Below, one piece after another: positions 6,687-6,957 of a stretch of 6,957 nucleotides of DNA. The notes beneath the pieces are model-generated. The model saw nothing but the letters and a program-made list of their open reading frames with translations, searched no databases and was not told where the DNA came from. Numbering within the stretch: position 1 is the stretch's first letter; each line of letters opens with the position of its first letter. The position numbers and the translations under genes are program-made. This DNA comes from Anaerolinea thermophila (GTDB lineage: Bacteria; Chloroflexota; Anaerolineae; Anaerolineales; DRKV01), in the NCBI GenBank assembly GCA_020722405.1, contig DYKW01000097.1:1-6957 (forward strand), written 5' to 3'.

Positions 6687-6715
6687 ATTTTACTATCATC
6701 AAGGCGGAGCGTCAA
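6687..6715 (-). promoter_or_regulatory. sigma70-like promoter for the regulator-korA-korB operon
   Basis: Read on the minus strand, TTGACG (6715-6710) matches the -35 consensus at 5 of 6 positions, and TAAAAT (6692-6687) matches the -10 at 5 of 6. The spacer is exactly 17 bases. The start would be near 6680, giving a leader of about 68 bases. Its position in front of the first gene and next to the palindrome strengthens the call. Confidence 0.6.
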
Positions 6716-6789
6716 TATCTTGGCTTTTCAACTTCTAACATCGCGGATTGGCCGCAACCAGAGGTAGCACTAACATAATGGTCGGTCGA

Positions 6790-6804
6790 CCAGGCAGGGC
6801 CTGG
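6790..6804. repeat. hairpin CCAGGC-AGG-GCCTGG
   Basis: Perfect 6-bp inverted arms surround a 3-base loop, next to the palindrome GGTCGACC (6785-6791, sharing its end). There is no T-run on either side, so it is not a normal terminator. It is one of five inverted repeats packed into 6785-6957. Confidence 0.5.
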
Positions 6805-6863
6805 CGGTACGGTGAGAACGTTACAGAATTTTCACAATCATGATGGGTATCTTGGGATGGCTC

Positions 6864-6906
6864 ATTTCCCACCGGAAATAGATTTACACTTTTGTGCTGG
6901 TGTAAA
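6864..6906. repeat. two adjacent inverted repeats (ATTTCC-N4-GGAAAT and TTTACAC-N10-GTGTAAA)
   Basis: ATTTCC (6864-6869) pairs with GGAAAT (6874-6879), and TTTACAC (6883-6889) pairs with GTGTAAA (6900-6906). Both are perfect. The second has the size and spacing of a dimeric regulator's operator. No gene that it would control is visible in the window; a plus-strand gene beyond the right edge is possible. Confidence 0.4.
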
Positions 6907-6914
6907 AACACCCC

Positions 6915-6953
6915 GGAAAGCATCTTTCCCCCCTTCCCTCAGGGAAGGGGGGA
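6915..6953. repeat. overlapping hairpins ending in a 12-bp C-rich/G-rich stem
   Basis: GGAAAG (6915-6920) and CTTTCC (6924-6929) form a 6-bp stem around CAT. Overlapping it, TCCCCCCTTCCC (6927-6938) and GGGAAGGGGGGA (6942-6953) form a perfect 12-bp stem around a TCA loop. The two compete for bases 6927-6929, so only one can form fully. There is no U-run on either strand. The long stem resembles dispersed palindromic intergenic repeats more than a terminator. Confidence 0.6.
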
Positions 6954-6957
6954 TGGG

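Larger units (their letters stand above)
6613..6957. other. intergenic region without a supported gene
   Basis: These 345 bases hold the operon promoter and operator candidate on the left and a chain of inverted repeats on the right. A 62-codon minus-strand frame (6735-6923) crosses three of the inverted repeats, has no recognisable domain and is followed by the operon promoter; I do not regard it as a gene. No tRNA or known riboswitch was recognised. Confidence 0.6.

Noticed and set aside
2903..6813. The shared octamer GGTACGGT at 2903-2910 and 6806-6813 as a repeated element
   Set aside because: The match does not extend beyond about nine bases, and an 8-base coincidence between two intergenic regions is not surprising.
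6735..6923. A 62-codon minus-strand frame in the right intergenic region
   Set aside because: A G-rich run precedes the ATG, but the frame spans several inverted repeats, has no known domain and would lie just upstream of the operon promoter.

Overview
The window looks like ordinary chromosomal DNA from a bacterium of moderately high GC. My best guess is a member of Chloroflexota, Anaerolineae-like. That guess rests only on the general look of the proteins and the short intergenic repeats and is not decisive. Four complete genes are supported: clpB on the plus strand, and a minus-strand cluster made of a FadR-type GntR regulator, korA and korB. I see no insertion sequence, phage gene, CRISPR array, rRNA or tRNA gene.

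Layout from left to right. Bases 1-249 are a non-coding leader. It holds a seven-unit 8-bp tandem repeat (54-109), a 10-bp palindrome, two related GGTTGT...ACAA elements and the clpB ribosome binding site. Bases 250-2844 encode a full-length ClpB disaggregase with every catalytic motif intact. Bases 2845-3011 are the convergent gap between clpB and korB. A strong bidirectional terminator (2955-2995) sits next to korB, and an unexplained structured stretch lies at about 2896-2940. Bases 3012-4040 (minus) are korB, and 4042-5889 (minus) are korA as a gamma-alpha fusion. Together they make a two-subunit 2-oxoacid:ferredoxin oxidoreductase, most likely using 2-oxoglutarate. Bases 5944-6612 (minus) are the regulator. 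Bases 6613-6957 hold no convincing gene. They hold a good sigma70-like promoter for the minus-strand cluster, a palindromic operator candidate at its predicted transcription start, and a dense group of hairpins at the right edge.

How the genes fit together. The regulator, korA and korB are tightly spaced (54 nt, then 1 nt) and probably form one operon with the regulator first. KorA and KorB would decarboxylate a 2-oxoacid to its acyl-CoA and reduce ferredoxin. The regulator probably senses a small carboxylic acid and controls its own operon through the palindrome at 6664-6678. clpB is a separate stress-response unit that merely converges on this operon. I did not find a clearly undescribed system. 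The items most worth checking are the promoter-operator pair, the 8-bp repeat before clpB, the hairpin cluster at the right end, a possible internal start in clpB, and an altered metal-site residue in the regulator.
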